Source of the DNA: Bryum argenteum | Lineage: Eukaryota > Streptophyta > Bryopsida > Bryales > Bryaceae | NCBI GenBank assembly: GCA_037043015.1 | Contig: CM073329.1 | Span: 4,914,648 to 4,978,647, forward strand | DNA: 64,000 nucleotides | Direction: 5' to 3' | Part shown: piece after piece, positions 1-11,865 of the stretch | How positions within the stretch are numbered: the stretch's first letter is position 1 | Layout: every line of letters begins with the position of its first letter | Made by a program: the position numbers and the translations under genes | Notes under the pieces: model-generated | Seen by the model: only the letters and a program-made list of their open reading frames with translations | Database searches by the model: none | What the model was told of the DNA's origin: nothing

Positions 1-1683
1 AGACCCCCCTCTTCGACTACCCCCCGTTCTTGCTCAGCGACACCAACTTGCTCATCGGAGGGGATACGCAGCTTACCGAGGCGGATGACTCCACGGGCGC
101 AGGCTCATATGTCACTCTAAACCCGAGTAGTACTCACTTTAACTTAAGCTCTCCCGACAGTTGTGGCTCGTTACTCTACAGAAAGCCACTTCAAATGCGA
201 GGTAGCGACTCCTCATTCACCACTTCCTTCACTTTCTCCATCTCCAGCGAGGACTCCGCCAATGCCGCCGGGTTCGCATTTGTCCTCCTCCCCCAGAATC
301 ACACCACCGGAATCCCCGGTGGCAAGCTCTGTTTGATGCCACGAAATTTGGATGCCACCAGTAGCCAGTTCTTCGCAGTGGAGTTCGACACATTCAAAAA
401 CCCGGAGTTCAACGACACCAGCAACAACCATGTCGGTGTCAACATCAACAGCATGAATTCCTCGTTTACTTACAACTTGTGTGGGGACGGAATTGACGAG
501 TGCACTTATCTTATGTTTAACCCGTTGCTCACCTCCTTATCAACCCCTTTGGAATTCACATCATGGATCGAGTATGATTCCGTGACGAAAAACCTGGCGG
601 TGTTCCTTACAAATGGTTCCACATTGAATGACATCGCGAAACCTGCTAGTGCTATCATTAAAGCCCCTGTCGATCTGAGCGATGTGATGACTGACAACAT
701 GTTCGTGGGGTTCACCGGATCAACCATTAGTTTTATAGAGTCGAAGAAAATCACTTCCTGGAGGTTCCGCTCAAGCGCCAGACTCACAGAAGTTACGTAA
801 GTACTGTGCAGCAACATTGTCCAACCATTTTAGAACTCTGATTGACAGTTTGCCAAAGTTGTAGTCCGGATCTGTCCAACTCCACTAGTTGCGATTGAGG
901 TGGTCTTTGATTGCAGCCCCGCCGCCTTCGGGTCCAATTAACAATGGAACTTCGCCACCTTTGGCTCCAATTAACAATGGAACTTCGCCAGGTATCAAGG
1001 GACCTCCAGGCTTGAGCCCGGGAAGCAATGGATCGACGGCGAAGCTCGTTGTGGGGATTGTTGGGAGTGTGGCTGGAGTGCTCGTCATACTATTAATTTA
1101 CAAGATTTTCAGATTGTTCAACCGGCCTCTACGTATCTTCCTCTCCCATGCAGGCGGCAAGGATCAGGGAGGGAAGAACTTCCCAGACTGGCTCTACGAC
1201 GAGATGACATCAAGCTGGAAGCTGAAGCACTTCATCGAGGTGTTCTTAGACCGAAGGCGTTTGGAGAAGGGCAAAAAAGTCGCGGACAAGATCATCGAAG
1301 CGCTCGGCGAGACGGAGGTGGGAATCGTGGTGGTCACACCTGAGTTTTTCACTAAAAAGTGGCCCATGACGGAGTTGATTTCTTTCATGAGGTCTCAAGA
1401 CTACAAACCAGCCGTGAAAATCCTGCCGCTGTTCTACCAAATGCGTGTGGATCAAGTTAGAGAAAATTTGCGGAAAGGAGTGTGGGAAGTTGAATGGACG
1501 GAGTTTTCCAGGCATGGCAATCATCCACTTGTGATGGAAGATTGCCGAGCTGCAGTGCAGCAGCTGTGTGATGTGTACGGCATAGAGTACAATTTCAACG
1601 ACGGGGGCCACGATCGAGAGTATATTAAGCTGATTCTGAAAGAGGTCGGTGGGATTGTGCGAAAAGGACTTTTGAAGAGATAA
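1..1683 (+). CDS. Gene A: L-type lectin-TM-TIR receptor-like gene, 5' partial
   Basis: The frame is open from base 3, so the start codon and signal peptide lie left of the window. Exon 1 encodes an L-type (legume) lectin domain. It keeps the metal-site pattern VEFDTFKNPEFND...NNHVGVNINS, the GG of loop B and the cysteines shared with its paralogs. After an intron (793-916) exon 2 encodes two copies of a Pro-rich repeat ending in NGTS, a transmembrane helix (about 1039-1113), a basic stretch (RLFNRPLR) and a TIR domain (about 1129-1683). The TIR shows IFLSHAGG, the BB-loop-like FLDRRRLEKG, and KKWPMTEL with Trp at 1360-1362 and Glu at 1372-1374, the position of the plant TIR NADase glutamate. 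Expected topology is type I, lectin outside and TIR in the cytosol. The exon 1 donor that would keep the frame is mutated, so the main product may be a secreted lectin. Function is inferred; no direct evidence. Confidence 0.82.
793..916 (+). other. Intron of gene A with an altered splice donor
   Basis: The acceptor ttgcag (911-916) is shared with genes B and C. Exon 2 needs one base left over from exon 1. Gene C has G at the base aligned with 793, giving a usable donor GGTACG; gene A has T there, giving GTTACG, so that donor is lost. The next donor, GTAAGT at 797-802, is strong but leaves two bases over and puts TAA (939-941) in frame eight codons into exon 2. Retaining the intron also stops, at 798-800. 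Canonical splicing therefore yields a lectin without membrane anchor or TIR. Confidence 0.75.
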
Positions 1684-2906
1684 TCGAAGGTGGAGGCTGT
1701 TGATTCCGATTGCTTCAGTCTTCTCTCTCCATTTTTGAATGCAAGTGAAACCCAGTGCATTTCCTTGGTCTCGTACTTGGCACAGTCAACGACAGTGCTC
1801 CATCCACAAAGATGACAAGGAATGGAGGAAACTCAAGTTACAGCCTGATCTGTGATGCGAAGTGCACGAATCAGTATGTGCCATCACCGTTTCCTTCCAC
1901 GGACGCTGGGTGTTGATTGCAGCAAGAAGTTCAATTCCACAAAGTAAGTGTAAGGTAGAGGAACCCATAGTCGATAAGTTAAGGCGATTTGCATAGTAGA
2001 AGTTGTATTACTCATGGGGAGAAATTTTTCTCGTATAAGGAAATAAGGTTTAGGTAGAATGCACATTTTTCCAATTTTTTTTTTCTCAAAATTGAAATTA
2101 CTACAAATTAAAAAGGTGTAAAGTTGATCCGGACTAGTTACCAATATGTAGCTTCACCTGTAACCGATAACTATAAGACTAGTTCTCAAACACAAATTCA
2201 CTAATTCCCGTGATGGAAACTGATGTAATTGAGCTAATCACATGACTAATAGTTGATACTGTCGTTCAGAAGAGGCCGGTCATGCTTAAAGCCGAGCACA
2301 AGGCTAACAATAACCAAGCAGTCCGAAGTTGGAAAACCAACACACCATGGCACCTAATTTTGCTGCTTAATTTAGTGCAGCCATTCTAAACCAGGAAGCC
2401 ACCATGCACAATCACAGAAAGTTGCCACGATTTTCACTGTTTGCCAAAACCAAATGTTGACAATGCGTCAATCAGACCGTGGCGATTGGGGAGTCTACAA
2501 CTTGGACATGGGGACCATATCGACTATGGGTCCTCTACCTTATCTGTTTCTAGATCCACTTGAAGCGCACCGGAGCCATTGTAAGCCCCTTCAATGACAG
2601 ATAATAGTTCCGCTTTTGGACCGCGAATGTAACAAAAGTCTCACCTTTGGATCAGGGTATCCTTCGCTGGAGTGATTTCTTCATTGCATTTTCATCTCTG
2701 TGTACGAATGCTCCGGCACTTTTTTTCATTCGATCGGTCTTTTCTCCAGGAATATCCAGGAATTTGAGAAACGTGTGGAGGTACAGAGCAACTTGGATCG
2801 AATGCTTTGTCTAAGCTTCGTAGGCTAGAGAGGGTGGTTGTAAGGTTCTAGAGACTGTACGTGAAGCTTGGTTGCAGGATGAAAGGTTTGGCGATACTTA
2901 CAGTTT
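1684..2906. other. 3' flank of gene A, partly conserved in units B and C
   Basis: There is no convincing gene. Bases 1686-1760 match the sequence after gene C and after the TIR relic behind gene B. Bases 1790-1960 match the flank of gene C on either side of a repeat inserted there (22170-22580). Bases 2551-2900 match 9810-10260 behind gene B, including a block reading GGATGAAAGGTTTGGCGATA. The flank was therefore duplicated along with the genes. A noncoding terminal exon is possible but unproven. Confidence 0.6.
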
Positions 2907-3737
2907 AACCCCTAATGTCGAAAAGAGCCCAAAACGGGTCTGCTCAGCCCCTTATTTACTACATTTAGCTCGTATGGTGATGAAATCTTTTGTAAGTTGT
3001 ACAGTTCTTCCGTACCTTTCCAAAAAGTTATTTCTTGCTTCAAAATTCTCCATAGTTTAGGAGATATTCATGGTCAAAGTTTGAAAATACTATTTGAAAT
3101 CTGCTCAAAACTGCCCAAACTGTGGTACGTTCTTGTTTATTCTCAAAATCTGCCCAAAGTAAATAAGATCGTAAGAACTTCAAAAAGTCACCAAAATTTG
3201 AGATTTTACTTTTTTGCAAAGTTTTTTTGTACTTGAAAATATGGTTTTTAAGCATGATCTCACCGTTTGGATCTTTCATCCAATTATGCTTTGCATGCCA
3301 TATTTCTTATAAAAGATGGGCCTGTGAAGTTGAATTTTAGCATACCTCCATGTGAAAATTTGAGCATTTCTCCACGTTTTAAAAATCGGATGAGGGTAAA
3401 CATTGCATAGACATCCTAACTCACTTGGGAAGAAGAATTTGAAGAGTCGCAGTTCACATTTATTCTTAAAATTGGTTTTTTGTGCTCACAAAGGATTTCA
3501 AACCCATTTTGCAACAAGGGAAAAAACTCTTTTTTCGACTTTTGAATATTATGATCTAACAATTGGTAAGGAGTTTGAAACTATTTTTTGGTACAAAAAG
3601 ACATGGACAAGTTACATACAAGATCTAAGCGTTACATACTTGAGATTATGTCAAAAGTTGAAAATTTTCCCCTTTCATTGAAAAATGAAGGTTTTGAGGA
3701 GTTTTGGCAGTATTGGGGGCTTTTGACTTTAGGGGTT
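2907..3737. mobile_element. MITE-like DNA element, copy 1 (831 bp)
   Basis: The block is absent from the matching flank of gene B, where the sequences on both sides nearly abut. Its ends are imperfect inverted repeats: AACCCCTAATGTCGAAAAG on the left and, read on the other strand, AACCCCTAAAGTCAAAAG on the right. The interior is AT-rich and resembles 4109-4935. It has no transposase, so it is non-autonomous. No clean target duplication is visible and the superfamily is undetermined. Confidence 0.6.
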
Positions 3738-4108
3738 GAAGGAAAGTCAATCTGGGTAGCTCAGGAGACCAATGGCCATATGCAAATGGTTTTAGCGTTG
3801 AGAACATATGCCCTCGTAGATTTATTTTATTTTATTTTAGATTATTTTATTAATCATTTGACAATTCATCTTTCTAATTAACTACAAGAAATAGACTAAT
3901 CACGGTGAGAGGATTTTTCCCTCCTTTCCTCTCATAAACGGCTTGACTCCCCGTAAAAAGTATCTCTTATCTACTACTTTGATAAAATATAATTTTGAAA
4001 TTGTATGTACGGAGCATTCTAATGACAAGGTCCTGTAGTGCTTGGGTCCCGTGATGAATGGGTCTTGTGGTCATATGCACATATTTATACTTGACGTCAC
4101 GATGTGTA
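3738..4108. other. Noncoding flank shared with unit B
   Basis: Bases 3738-4030 match 10265-10535 behind gene B, for example the stretch starting ACTACAAGAAAT and a run of GAGGATTTTTNCCCTCCTTTC. No gene is seen. Confidence 0.5.
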
Positions 4109-4935
4109 TAATCCCCTAAAGTTTCAAGAGACCCGTTATAGGAACGATTTGGCTCGGGTCAGGTCCTTCTAATTTACTAAATTTATATTGTATGAAATTG
4201 AAATCTTTGCAAATCGCAAAGTTTCTCCATACCTTTCCGAAAATACCATTTCTCCTCCAAATTTTCTCATACTTCAAGAGATATCTGCAATCAAAAAATC
4301 TGAAACTCCATTAGTGCATCTTGAATTGCTCTACATGCTTGTTTATCCTCAAAATTTGCCCAAAATTATTTAGATGCTTAAACTACAAAATTCACTAAAA
4401 TTTTAGATTTTACTCTTTTTCAAAATTTTCATTTGTACGTGTAAATATGGATTCAAGGTCTGATCTCACTCCTCAAATTCTTACTTCACATGCCTTTTTA
4501 ATTGTCAAAATGGGACCTTTGTATTTGAATTCCAGCAAACTTCCATGTAAAGAATAAAACATTTCTTTAGGTTTTATAGGTCCTATGGGGATAAAAATTG
4601 TGTAGACATGACTCAAACTCACCCAAAAACAAGAGTTCAAAGAGCCTTAGGTCGAATCTACTCCAAGAGATTGTAATATTGGTCCTCAAAATATTGCTAT
4701 CTCTTTCGATGACACAAGAGAGAAAATTTTTCTTGTCCACTACTTTGAACATCATGATCTCACAAAGGTGTGAAATTTGAGTCTAAGATTTGATGTACAT
4801 GATCTAATACAGGTTAGGTAAATTGGATCCTACAGCTACATTCTTCAAAATACATATTAGATAAAATATCTTGCATTGAAAAAGAGAAAGTTTTGAGGGT
4901 AGAGCATGCAAATAGTACCTCTAAACTTGAGGGAT
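4109..4935. mobile_element. MITE-like DNA element, copy 2
   Basis: This is a diverged relative of 2907-3737 in the same orientation; bases about 4330-4510 match 3123-3310. The ends are inverted repeats, TAATCCCCTAAAGTTT on the left and TAATCCCTCAAGTTTAGAGG read on the other strand on the right. There is no coding capacity. The ends are set by eye and may be off by a few bases. Confidence 0.5.
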
Positions 4936-5999
4936 TATCTTGTTCTGTTATGATATTCAATGGGCTAGGACTGTTTGAAACTTCAATCATCCTTAGATTA
5001 TGAAGTAAAATTCATCTTAAACTTGCAAATTGACATATTCCTCCGCTCTATGATTTCCACACTGTATAATCGGCAACATCCAATTTGACAACTTCTTTAT
5101 CTGAAACCCTGTTTCACATCACATAATAGTAAAGTCATCATACTCCACGCATTACGTTATTGCCACACCAAAACTTGAGACTATATATCAACACAATGAT
5201 CAACAGGTTCAAAGAAGTAAATGGAAAATTACATGAAGCTTCCGAAGATTACGACACACCAATATGGCCAAGCATAACCTAAAATGCCTTTTTGAATCTT
5301 ATCGCACCCTTCAAGACGTCTGTTTTTGTCACTTTCCGCAAGTATCAAAGAAATTTGATTGTGCTCTCTTGTAGCACAGTCAAATCAAGTATTTAGTGGT
5401 ATCCCTAACACAGGAGAGATAGAAGGCTTTTCCACTTCCTGCAAGTGGAAATCTTCAAAGACATACCCTCGTGTCACATGGTAAATTGCATTTTCCTATG
5501 TCATTTTCTTACTTCTCAAAGTGAGAATTGTCCAATTTTTGCCACATCGTCAATTGAATGAAGTGGGAAAGAGACAAGTAAAATTGTTACTTCATTTGCA
5601 GGAAGGAAAGGCTCCTATGTTGTGTTACCACATAAGTCATCGTCACGGTTTCAACAGCTAAAAACTAAACTTACACCTTTTGCTCCTCTAGGCAAATCCA
5701 ACAAAAGACACTCATAATCTGAAGAAATCTAGGTGTTGTATTCATGTGCAGACGGATGTGGCCAGACTATATTCCTCTAATATACTCAAAGAAAGCAACA
5801 AAAAATGAACATGCATCGAAAGACCTCTGGAATGACATACTTAACTTAATATGGACAGTCCATGGTCTACAATTAATAACAATAGTTGCAAAATGATTTC
5901 TAGAATCTAGGTTCTATGAAGATACTCTTCAAATAAGTAGATTTTAAGGTCATGGATAGAGGGATCTCCCCATGTTTTAAAGTCCATAAATAAGCCCAA
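4936..5999. other. AT-rich intergenic DNA, nothing recognised
   Basis: No gene, RNA, repeat array or mobile element end was recognised here. The ORFs are short and unconvincing. Confidence 0.5.
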
Positions 6000-7501
6000 A
6001 GTCCATATTTAGTTAAATGATGCATTGGAGCTATATCTACACTTTCCCATGACTAATCCAAAGCCGATATTCATCTTTTGAAACGCAATAACAAGAGTGG
6101 CTTCAGTACGAGATGATACCGACACTGTTACTTGGCCACTGTTAGCCATACTGTAATCGGAAACATCCAATTTGAGAGACCTGGAGGTCTTGATGAGCTC
6201 GCATTCAACTGTGCATTGCAACTGTGCACTGCAAAATCGCCGGATTAATCGTCTGGCTTACAGTACTGCATCAGAATATTCATGTACTTCTATTCGGCTT
6301 CCCACCACATTATCACCTGTATAGTTCACTCGACATTTGATTTGATGTCTGATCGTTTACTTTCGCGGCTCCGGAATTCCTCGTTTTAAACGATACAGAG
6401 CAAGGTTTCAATACCTTACATCGGCACCGAAAGAGGTCGATGTAGGACTCTTCTTTGTTGCGTAGAAACGAATGGCTGGTTATTGTTTTGTGAGTAAGCC
6501 GAGAAAGCCGGCTCTCGGCTTGAACAGGATCATCACTCAGCATTGAACAGGGAGCACAAGAACGGATATGTTGCTGTAAGGGATTTGTTGTTCTTTTGAC
6601 AACGTTCCTGGACTCAAGTCGCGAAGAAGCTGTGGTCTTCTTCGATCTCGATCGTTGAGTTTCCAGTTAGGTAAACAATGCCTCGAGATCTGCCGTATGT
6701 TTTGTGTCTTCTTATTACATGTAGAACTAAATGCGGATCTCTTACACAAGTTTCGAAAACGTGTATTCGATGTAGGCTGGGCCTCCTTGTCTCCTTCCAC
6801 TTTTGACGATGAGCAGTTTTGTGAGAGTATGGATAGAATGAATGGAGGTTGATCAAGTTCAAGTGGAAAAGTATGATCGCGATCAATAAATCTCAAAGGA
6901 AGTGTCCGCCCGCATGTCTGTAATCTAGAGGATGATTAGAAAGGAAAAGAACAAAGTATGAGTGCTGGACAATGAAAGTATCAGACCACCTATCTAGTGA
7001 GAGTATCAGACCACCTTTCAAGTGAGCCTTCTTGCAAAGAGAATTGGAGTTCACTCATAAGGTCCAAGTTGCGAGATCTTTACATATTGAAACCTAAACC
7101 ACAGCGCAGCACCACTTTGCCGTCTATTCATTAATCATAATCCCAGTTTGTGAGAGAGCTATTGAGTGACTTATGGCTGTGAACACGGCTTTGTAGATGT
7201 CCCATAGATTAGGGTAGTGGTTTGAGCCTATCAGATCCTCGAAGTGGCTAACAGTGTCGGTATGCTACGTAACTGCTATGATAGCACATTAATTTCTTCA
7301 AGTGTATCCCAAAGGTTCTTCGTATGTGAACGGCAACAATGTTGCTTGTATCCATGTATTGAGCGAAATGTAGGTCGGGCGCTCGTAAGCAAGGTCACTC
7401 CAAGTACTCGATTGCACAAACGACAGGAGATAGATGAATATCTTGACAGTTTGAATCAGGCAGAACACGGAGGTGCCACGCATGCAAATTTCGAAGCATC
7501 G
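6000..7501 (+). promoter_or_regulatory. Conserved 5' region of gene B
   Basis: Blocks across this stretch recur in the same order before gene C (18590-20152) and pseudogene D (23850-25001). Examples are GGCTCTCGGCT (6511), GTTGCTGTAAGG, GAACAATGC-type sequence near 6675 and GTGGCTAACAGTGTCG (7244). No reading frame is kept between the copies, so this is probably promoter plus 5' UTR, perhaps with a UTR intron; a donor-like CCAGGTACGT is seen in copy C at about 19316. No TATA box could be fixed. Confidence 0.55.
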
Positions 7502-9448
7502 ATGGGTATGTTGCGGCTACTTCACATTCTGGTACTCATGATACATCAAGGGAGGATACTAGTCGAAGCTCAGACCACCTTCAACTACCCCCCATTCAAC
7601 GACACCAACTTGCTCTTCGGAGGGGATATTCAGCTCACGGAAAATGCATTTTTCGGCACCTCAGAAGTCGATCTCAATACAGGTGCTAAAGTTAACTTCA
7701 ACACTGCCGGCACTTGTGCCTCGTTACTCTATGGAAAGCCACTTCAAATGCGAGGTAGCAACTCCTCATTCACCACTTCCTTCACTTTCTCCATCATCGG
7801 CACCCACTCCGCCGGGTTCGCATTCGTCTTCCTCCAGCAGAACCACACCACCGAAAGCCCCGGAGGCAAGCTCTGTTTGATGCCGCAAAATCTGGATGGC
7901 ACCAGTAGCCAGTTCTTAGCAGTGGAGTTCGACACATTCCAAAACCCGGAGTTCAACGACCCCAGCAACAACCATGTCGGCGTCAACATCAACAGCATGA
8001 ATTCCTCGGTCACTTACAACTTGTGTGGAGACGGAATTGACGAGTGCACTTATCTTGTGTATGGCATTTCGACCTTAAACGTCGTTCACGAATTCACGTC
8101 GTGGATCGACTATGACTCCGTGACAAAATCCCTGGCAGTATATCTTACAAATGGTTCCACACTGCAAGACATTGCAAAACCTACTAGTGCTGTTATTCAA
8201 GCCTCGGTCGATCTGAGCGATGTGATGAAGGAGAACATGTTCGTGGGGTTCACCGGATCGACGAGAGATAATATTCGAGAGTACAAGAGGATCATGTCCT
8301 GGAGCTTCAGCACAAGCGCCAGACTCACAGGTATGCACCGTGCAGTATCAATCTATGCAACTTCCCATTAAAATTGTCAAACCATATCAGAACTTCGATT
8401 ATCCGGATCTGTCTAACTCTATTAGTTACGATTGAGGTGGTATATGATTGCAGCCCCGCCACCTTTGGGTCCAATTAACAGTGGAACTTCGCCACCTTTG
8501 GCTCCAATTAACAATGGAACTTCGCCACCTTTGGGTCCAATTAACGATGGAACTTCGCCAGGTATCAACGGACCTCCGCCACGAGCTCCAGGGTCAAGCC
8601 CAGCCAACATTGTACCAGCTTCGTCGACCGGGGGTAGTGACAGCAAAAGTGCGATAATTGGTGGGACAATCGGTGGGATAGTTGGTGCGGTTGTGTTGCT
8701 AGTCATGTTCATCTTCTATTGGGTGAAAAAATTGTTGAGGCTGCCACTACATTTCTTCATCTCACTTACAGGTGGGAAAAAACAAATTTATAGAAACTTC
8801 ACAAAGAGCCTCTACCGCAAGTTAACAAAAAGCTGGACGTTGAAGTGCTTCATTAAGGTGTTCATGGACAGTGAGCGTTTGGATATGGGTGAGCCATACA
8901 TACCGCGACTTGACCTAGAGCTCGATAAGATGGAGGTGGGAATTGTGGTGGTCACACCCGAGTATTTTACAAAAAAATGGCCCATGACAGAGTTGATCTC
9001 TTTCATAAAGTCTCAAGACAAAAATCGGGATGTGATTATCCTACCCCTCTTCTACGAAATGACTGTCAACGACGTTCGAGACATTCTGAATATAGCTAAG
9101 CTGCTGCAAGTTAATCCGGAGGAAGTTGATCCGGGGCAAGTTATTCGGGGGCAAGTTGATCCGGAGCAAGTCAAAAGGGAGCTGGGGCAAGCATGGAACA
9201 GAGCATGGAACGAGAGGACCTGCCGTGAAGAAGCTTCAATTCCGTTCGAAGATTGCCAACATGCAGTGCAGAAGTTGTGCGGTAATAGCGGCATAGAGTA
9301 CAAGTTCAGAGACAGGTGCTATGATAAAGAGTACATCGATCATATTGTGAAGGAAGTCGGTAAGATTGTGCGAAAAATTATTTGGAAGAGAGTGAAAGAT
9401 GTCGCCTCCTTCAATAGAAATGCAAGTCGAATCCAGAGCAGCTCTTGA
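7502..9448 (+). CDS. Gene B: L-type lectin-TM-TIR receptor, two exons, 607 aa
   Basis: Exons are 7502-8330 and 8454-9448 (829 + 995 nt, in frame). The ATG at 7502 starts a signal peptide (MGMLRLLHILVLMI) that aligns with gene C. The frame is open further upstream, but that part is not conserved as protein. Residues about 25-276 are the lectin domain. About 277-335 are three Pro-rich NGTS-type repeats plus a Ser/Gly stalk, with possible N-glycosylation sites. About 342-366 is the transmembrane helix, followed by KKLLRLP. About 373-590 is TIR. The TIR has VFMDSERLDMG and KKWPMTEL with Trp452 and Glu456 at the expected NADase positions. A four-copy in-frame 15-bp repeat enlarges the region after ILPLFYEM. 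A likely role is sensing glycans or other ligands outside the cell and signalling through TIR activity; this is inferred from domains only. Confidence 0.88.
8331..8453 (+). other. Intron of gene B
   Basis: The donor is CACAG|GTATGC and the acceptor GATTGCAG|CCCC, 123 bp apart. One base is left over upstream and two downstream, joining to an Ala codon just before the Pro-rich linker. The acceptor side is nearly identical in genes A and C. The intron separates the lectin module from the linker-TM-TIR module. Confidence 0.85.
9107..9166 (+). repeat. Four in-frame 15-bp repeats in the TIR of gene B
   Basis: The four units of the type CAAGTTGATCCGGGG encode QVNPE, EVDPG, QVIRG and QVDPE. They lie in the TIR between the ILPLFYEM strand and the C-terminal helices. 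Genes A and C have no such insert. Being a multiple of three, it keeps the frame. Confidence 0.85.
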
Positions 9449-9548
9449 TTAAACTCAGCACACTCAATTGTCGACAATGAGACTAATGAGTTTGTTATGA
9501 ATCGTCAGGGAGTGTATACATGCTAGCTTCTTGTTGAACAGATATTTC

Positions 9549-9770
9549 ACTTCTGACCAAAAACAAATGGGATGAAGCATGGAATTCGAGTAGTTCAGTG
9601 AGGGGAATCATCCAATTCCTCCACAAGAATGCCGTAAAGCAGTGGAGGGGTTGTGCGCAATTCACGGCGTAAATTACAGTTTCAGCTACTAGGGCCACGA
9701 TCGAGAGTATATCAAGCGGATTCTGAAAGATGTCGGTCAGATTTTGCAAATTTTTTTTTGGAAGAGATAA
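9549..9770 (+). pseudogene. TIR 3'-end fragment of a lost lectin-TIR unit
   Basis: About 100 bp after the gene B stop lies a second copy of the end of the TIR exon. The translation matches GNHP.....CRKAV..LC, then GHDREYIK.ILK and the final WKR stop (taa 9768-9770), as in genes A and C. It contains stop codons and lacks the lectin, linker, TM and TIR core, so it is a relic. The following bases (9771-9830) match the 3' flank of gene A. It probably marks an unequal exchange or deletion between units. Confidence 0.8.
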
Positions 9771-10539
9771 GCGAAGGTGGAGGCTGTTGATTCCGCTTGC
9801 TTCAGTCCGAAGCGCACCTGAGCCATTGTAAGCCCTTCCGCCATCAATCTGGGATTGACTTTCGAAATCCGGAGAATACACCACGTGAGTTTTGTAACAT
9901 TCCCGACATTGCTTTGGTGTTTCCACTTTTGACAGATTTAAGTTCCTCAATTGAACCACAATTGTAAGTAAAGTCTCATCTTTTGATTAGGTGTCCTTCG
10001 CTGGAGTAGTTTACTTCATCGTCCTCAAGTGTCAGGTCTTTTCAGAAATGCTCCGGTACTTTTCAGTATTCAATCGGTCTTTTCTTCTTTCTGTTTAGAG
10101 ATTCACGATGGTAGTTGTGCACATATGAAAGCTGCAATCTCCAGGAATTTGAGAAAAGTGTGGAGTTTCAAGCAACTTCGATCGAATGCTTTGTCTAAGC
10201 TTTGTAGGCTAGAGAGAGTGGTTGTAGCTTGGTTGCAGGATGAAAGGTTTGGCGATAGTTGTTAGAAGGAAAGTGAATCTAGGAAGCTCAAAGGCGAGTG
10301 CCCACAAGCGGAGAGGTGTCTGATTTAGCTTATTTTGTTCCATAACAATCCATATGTATTAATTGGTTGACAATATATTTCTGAACTACAAGAAATGAAC
10401 CACTCATCTTAAGAGGATTTTTACCCTCCTTTCGTCTCACAAACGGTTCAATTCCGCGCGTATAAAGTGTCCCTTCTCTACTACTATAATAAAATGCAGT
10501 TATGCAATTATGTGTTCGGAGTACCTTGATGATAAGTTG
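9771..10539. other. 3' flank, copy of the flank behind gene A
   Basis: Bases 9810-10260 match 2551-2905, and 10265-10535 match 3738-4030; the 831-bp MITE of unit A is absent here. No convincing gene is present. Confidence 0.55.
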
Positions 10540-10800
10540 TGTTGTTCAAATACATAGTTATAGTAGTTACCAGTTAGCTTCGGCTAGAGGATATAGACAC
10601 ATTATTTACATATCTCCATCATGTAGTTAATACTAGTTAGTGAGCATCCGAGGTACTTAGCCGATGTTGGTTGTTTGTTCATGACGTTAGTGTTTTCTCT
10701 TCAGCTTTTGCTCATGGAATAAACGTAGCCCTTCGTGTTGTGAGCGATACATTCAAGTCTCGCTTGTTTTTTTTTTTTTTTTAGTTCCTTTCGAACAACA
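10540..10800. mobile_element. Short insertion of about 260 bp with inverted ends and a T-run
   Basis: This block interrupts the flank shared with unit A (near 4030). The ends are TGTTGTTCAAA and TTTCGAACAACA, inverted relative to each other. A run of about 18 T lies at 10765-10782. It could be a MITE, a SINE-like retroposon or a short solo LTR. A possible 4-bp TGTG flank duplication is too short to decide. Confidence 0.4.
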
Positions 10801-11865
10801 TGTGCGTTCCTTGGGTCTCGTGATGAATGGATCTTGAATGCCATGATATATACAACTCTACACTTGACGCTAAGAGGTTTATAATCCCCTTATGCTCTAG
10901 AGGTTCAAGGGCTGTTGGTTGGAGGATACAAGGTTTGAAAATAGTTACAATTTGATAGGATAGTGAGTTTGAAAAGCTCATCGGGCCATGGCACGGCAAA
11001 AGGGATCGGTGGTGAGCACTTTCGCCAATCTAGATGTTTTATCTTATTTTTTTAATATTTATATAGAACAATTGGTTTATGATCAATTAACATACATTTG
11101 TACCAAAGCAGAGCACCTACACTATCTGCCTAGGAAAGAAATTAAGAACATTTCCAACAGACTAGCTACATTTAGCAAGACAAAGGTTATTTTCCTCCCC
11201 TATACAATCATTGTTCGACCCGTCAAAAAGAGGCCCTTGACCCAACAAAGCTAGCAACCCTCCAAAGTATATGCATGCCTATCCAATCAAGTGCCACTTA
11301 AACGTATTTTTTGTATAAATATGCAAAAAGCAATTGAGACCGTCATTGCTTCAAACCTTAGCCCTACCTTTACAAAACCTCTCTCTAACTTTCTTCATGA
11401 GCTCAAATCTTCACCTTCCATGTAATTTGCCATGTGACTAATGTCTATCACCCTTTTTTTTAGGTGCAATAGAAACTTTTCATACTACTATGGTAGAAGT
11501 ACCTAAAACCACCAGCACCCCCAGTATCAACCTATAGGTCTCCCCATAACCGCACCTAGCCTGAACTAGCATTGTCAGAACACTCAATTCAAACTGACCA
11601 ATCAAACAATCAAAAAGCAGGTGGTTTTGGGTCGAATCGTGAATGGAAATTTGTACCGGCTAGGTGTGACAATGGGACAGTCTACAGATTAGTTTTGGGT
11701 CACTAAGTACTTTTGCCTTTGGAAATTTATATTTATTTATGTAACATTTGGGAGTTAAATTTTGTAAAAAATTGCATCCTATGAGAAAAATTCTTTCCTA
11801 CATGGGAAAAATATACCCCAAAAATAACCATTCTAAAAAAACCTCAAAAAGCTTAAGTTGGTGGT
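10801..11865. other. Intergenic DNA before the Copia element
   Basis: Bases 10810-10920 resemble 4045-4140 in unit A. The remainder is AT-rich with no recognised gene. The last five bases, GTGGT (11861-11865), are the left copy of the Copia target duplication. Confidence 0.5.

Noticed and set aside
213-431. Minus-strand ORFs opposite the lectin and TIR exons
   Set aside because: Shadows of the plus-strand coding frames; they recur at matching places in each paralog for that reason.
7244-7501. In-frame upstream extension of gene B as extra coding sequence
   Set aside because: The matching sequence before gene C has stops and frame changes, and the signal peptide begins at 7502, so the extension is probably untranslated leader.
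10540-10800. A solo LTR
   Set aside because: TG...CA ends are present but no convincing 5-bp target duplication, and the T-run argues equally for a retroposon.
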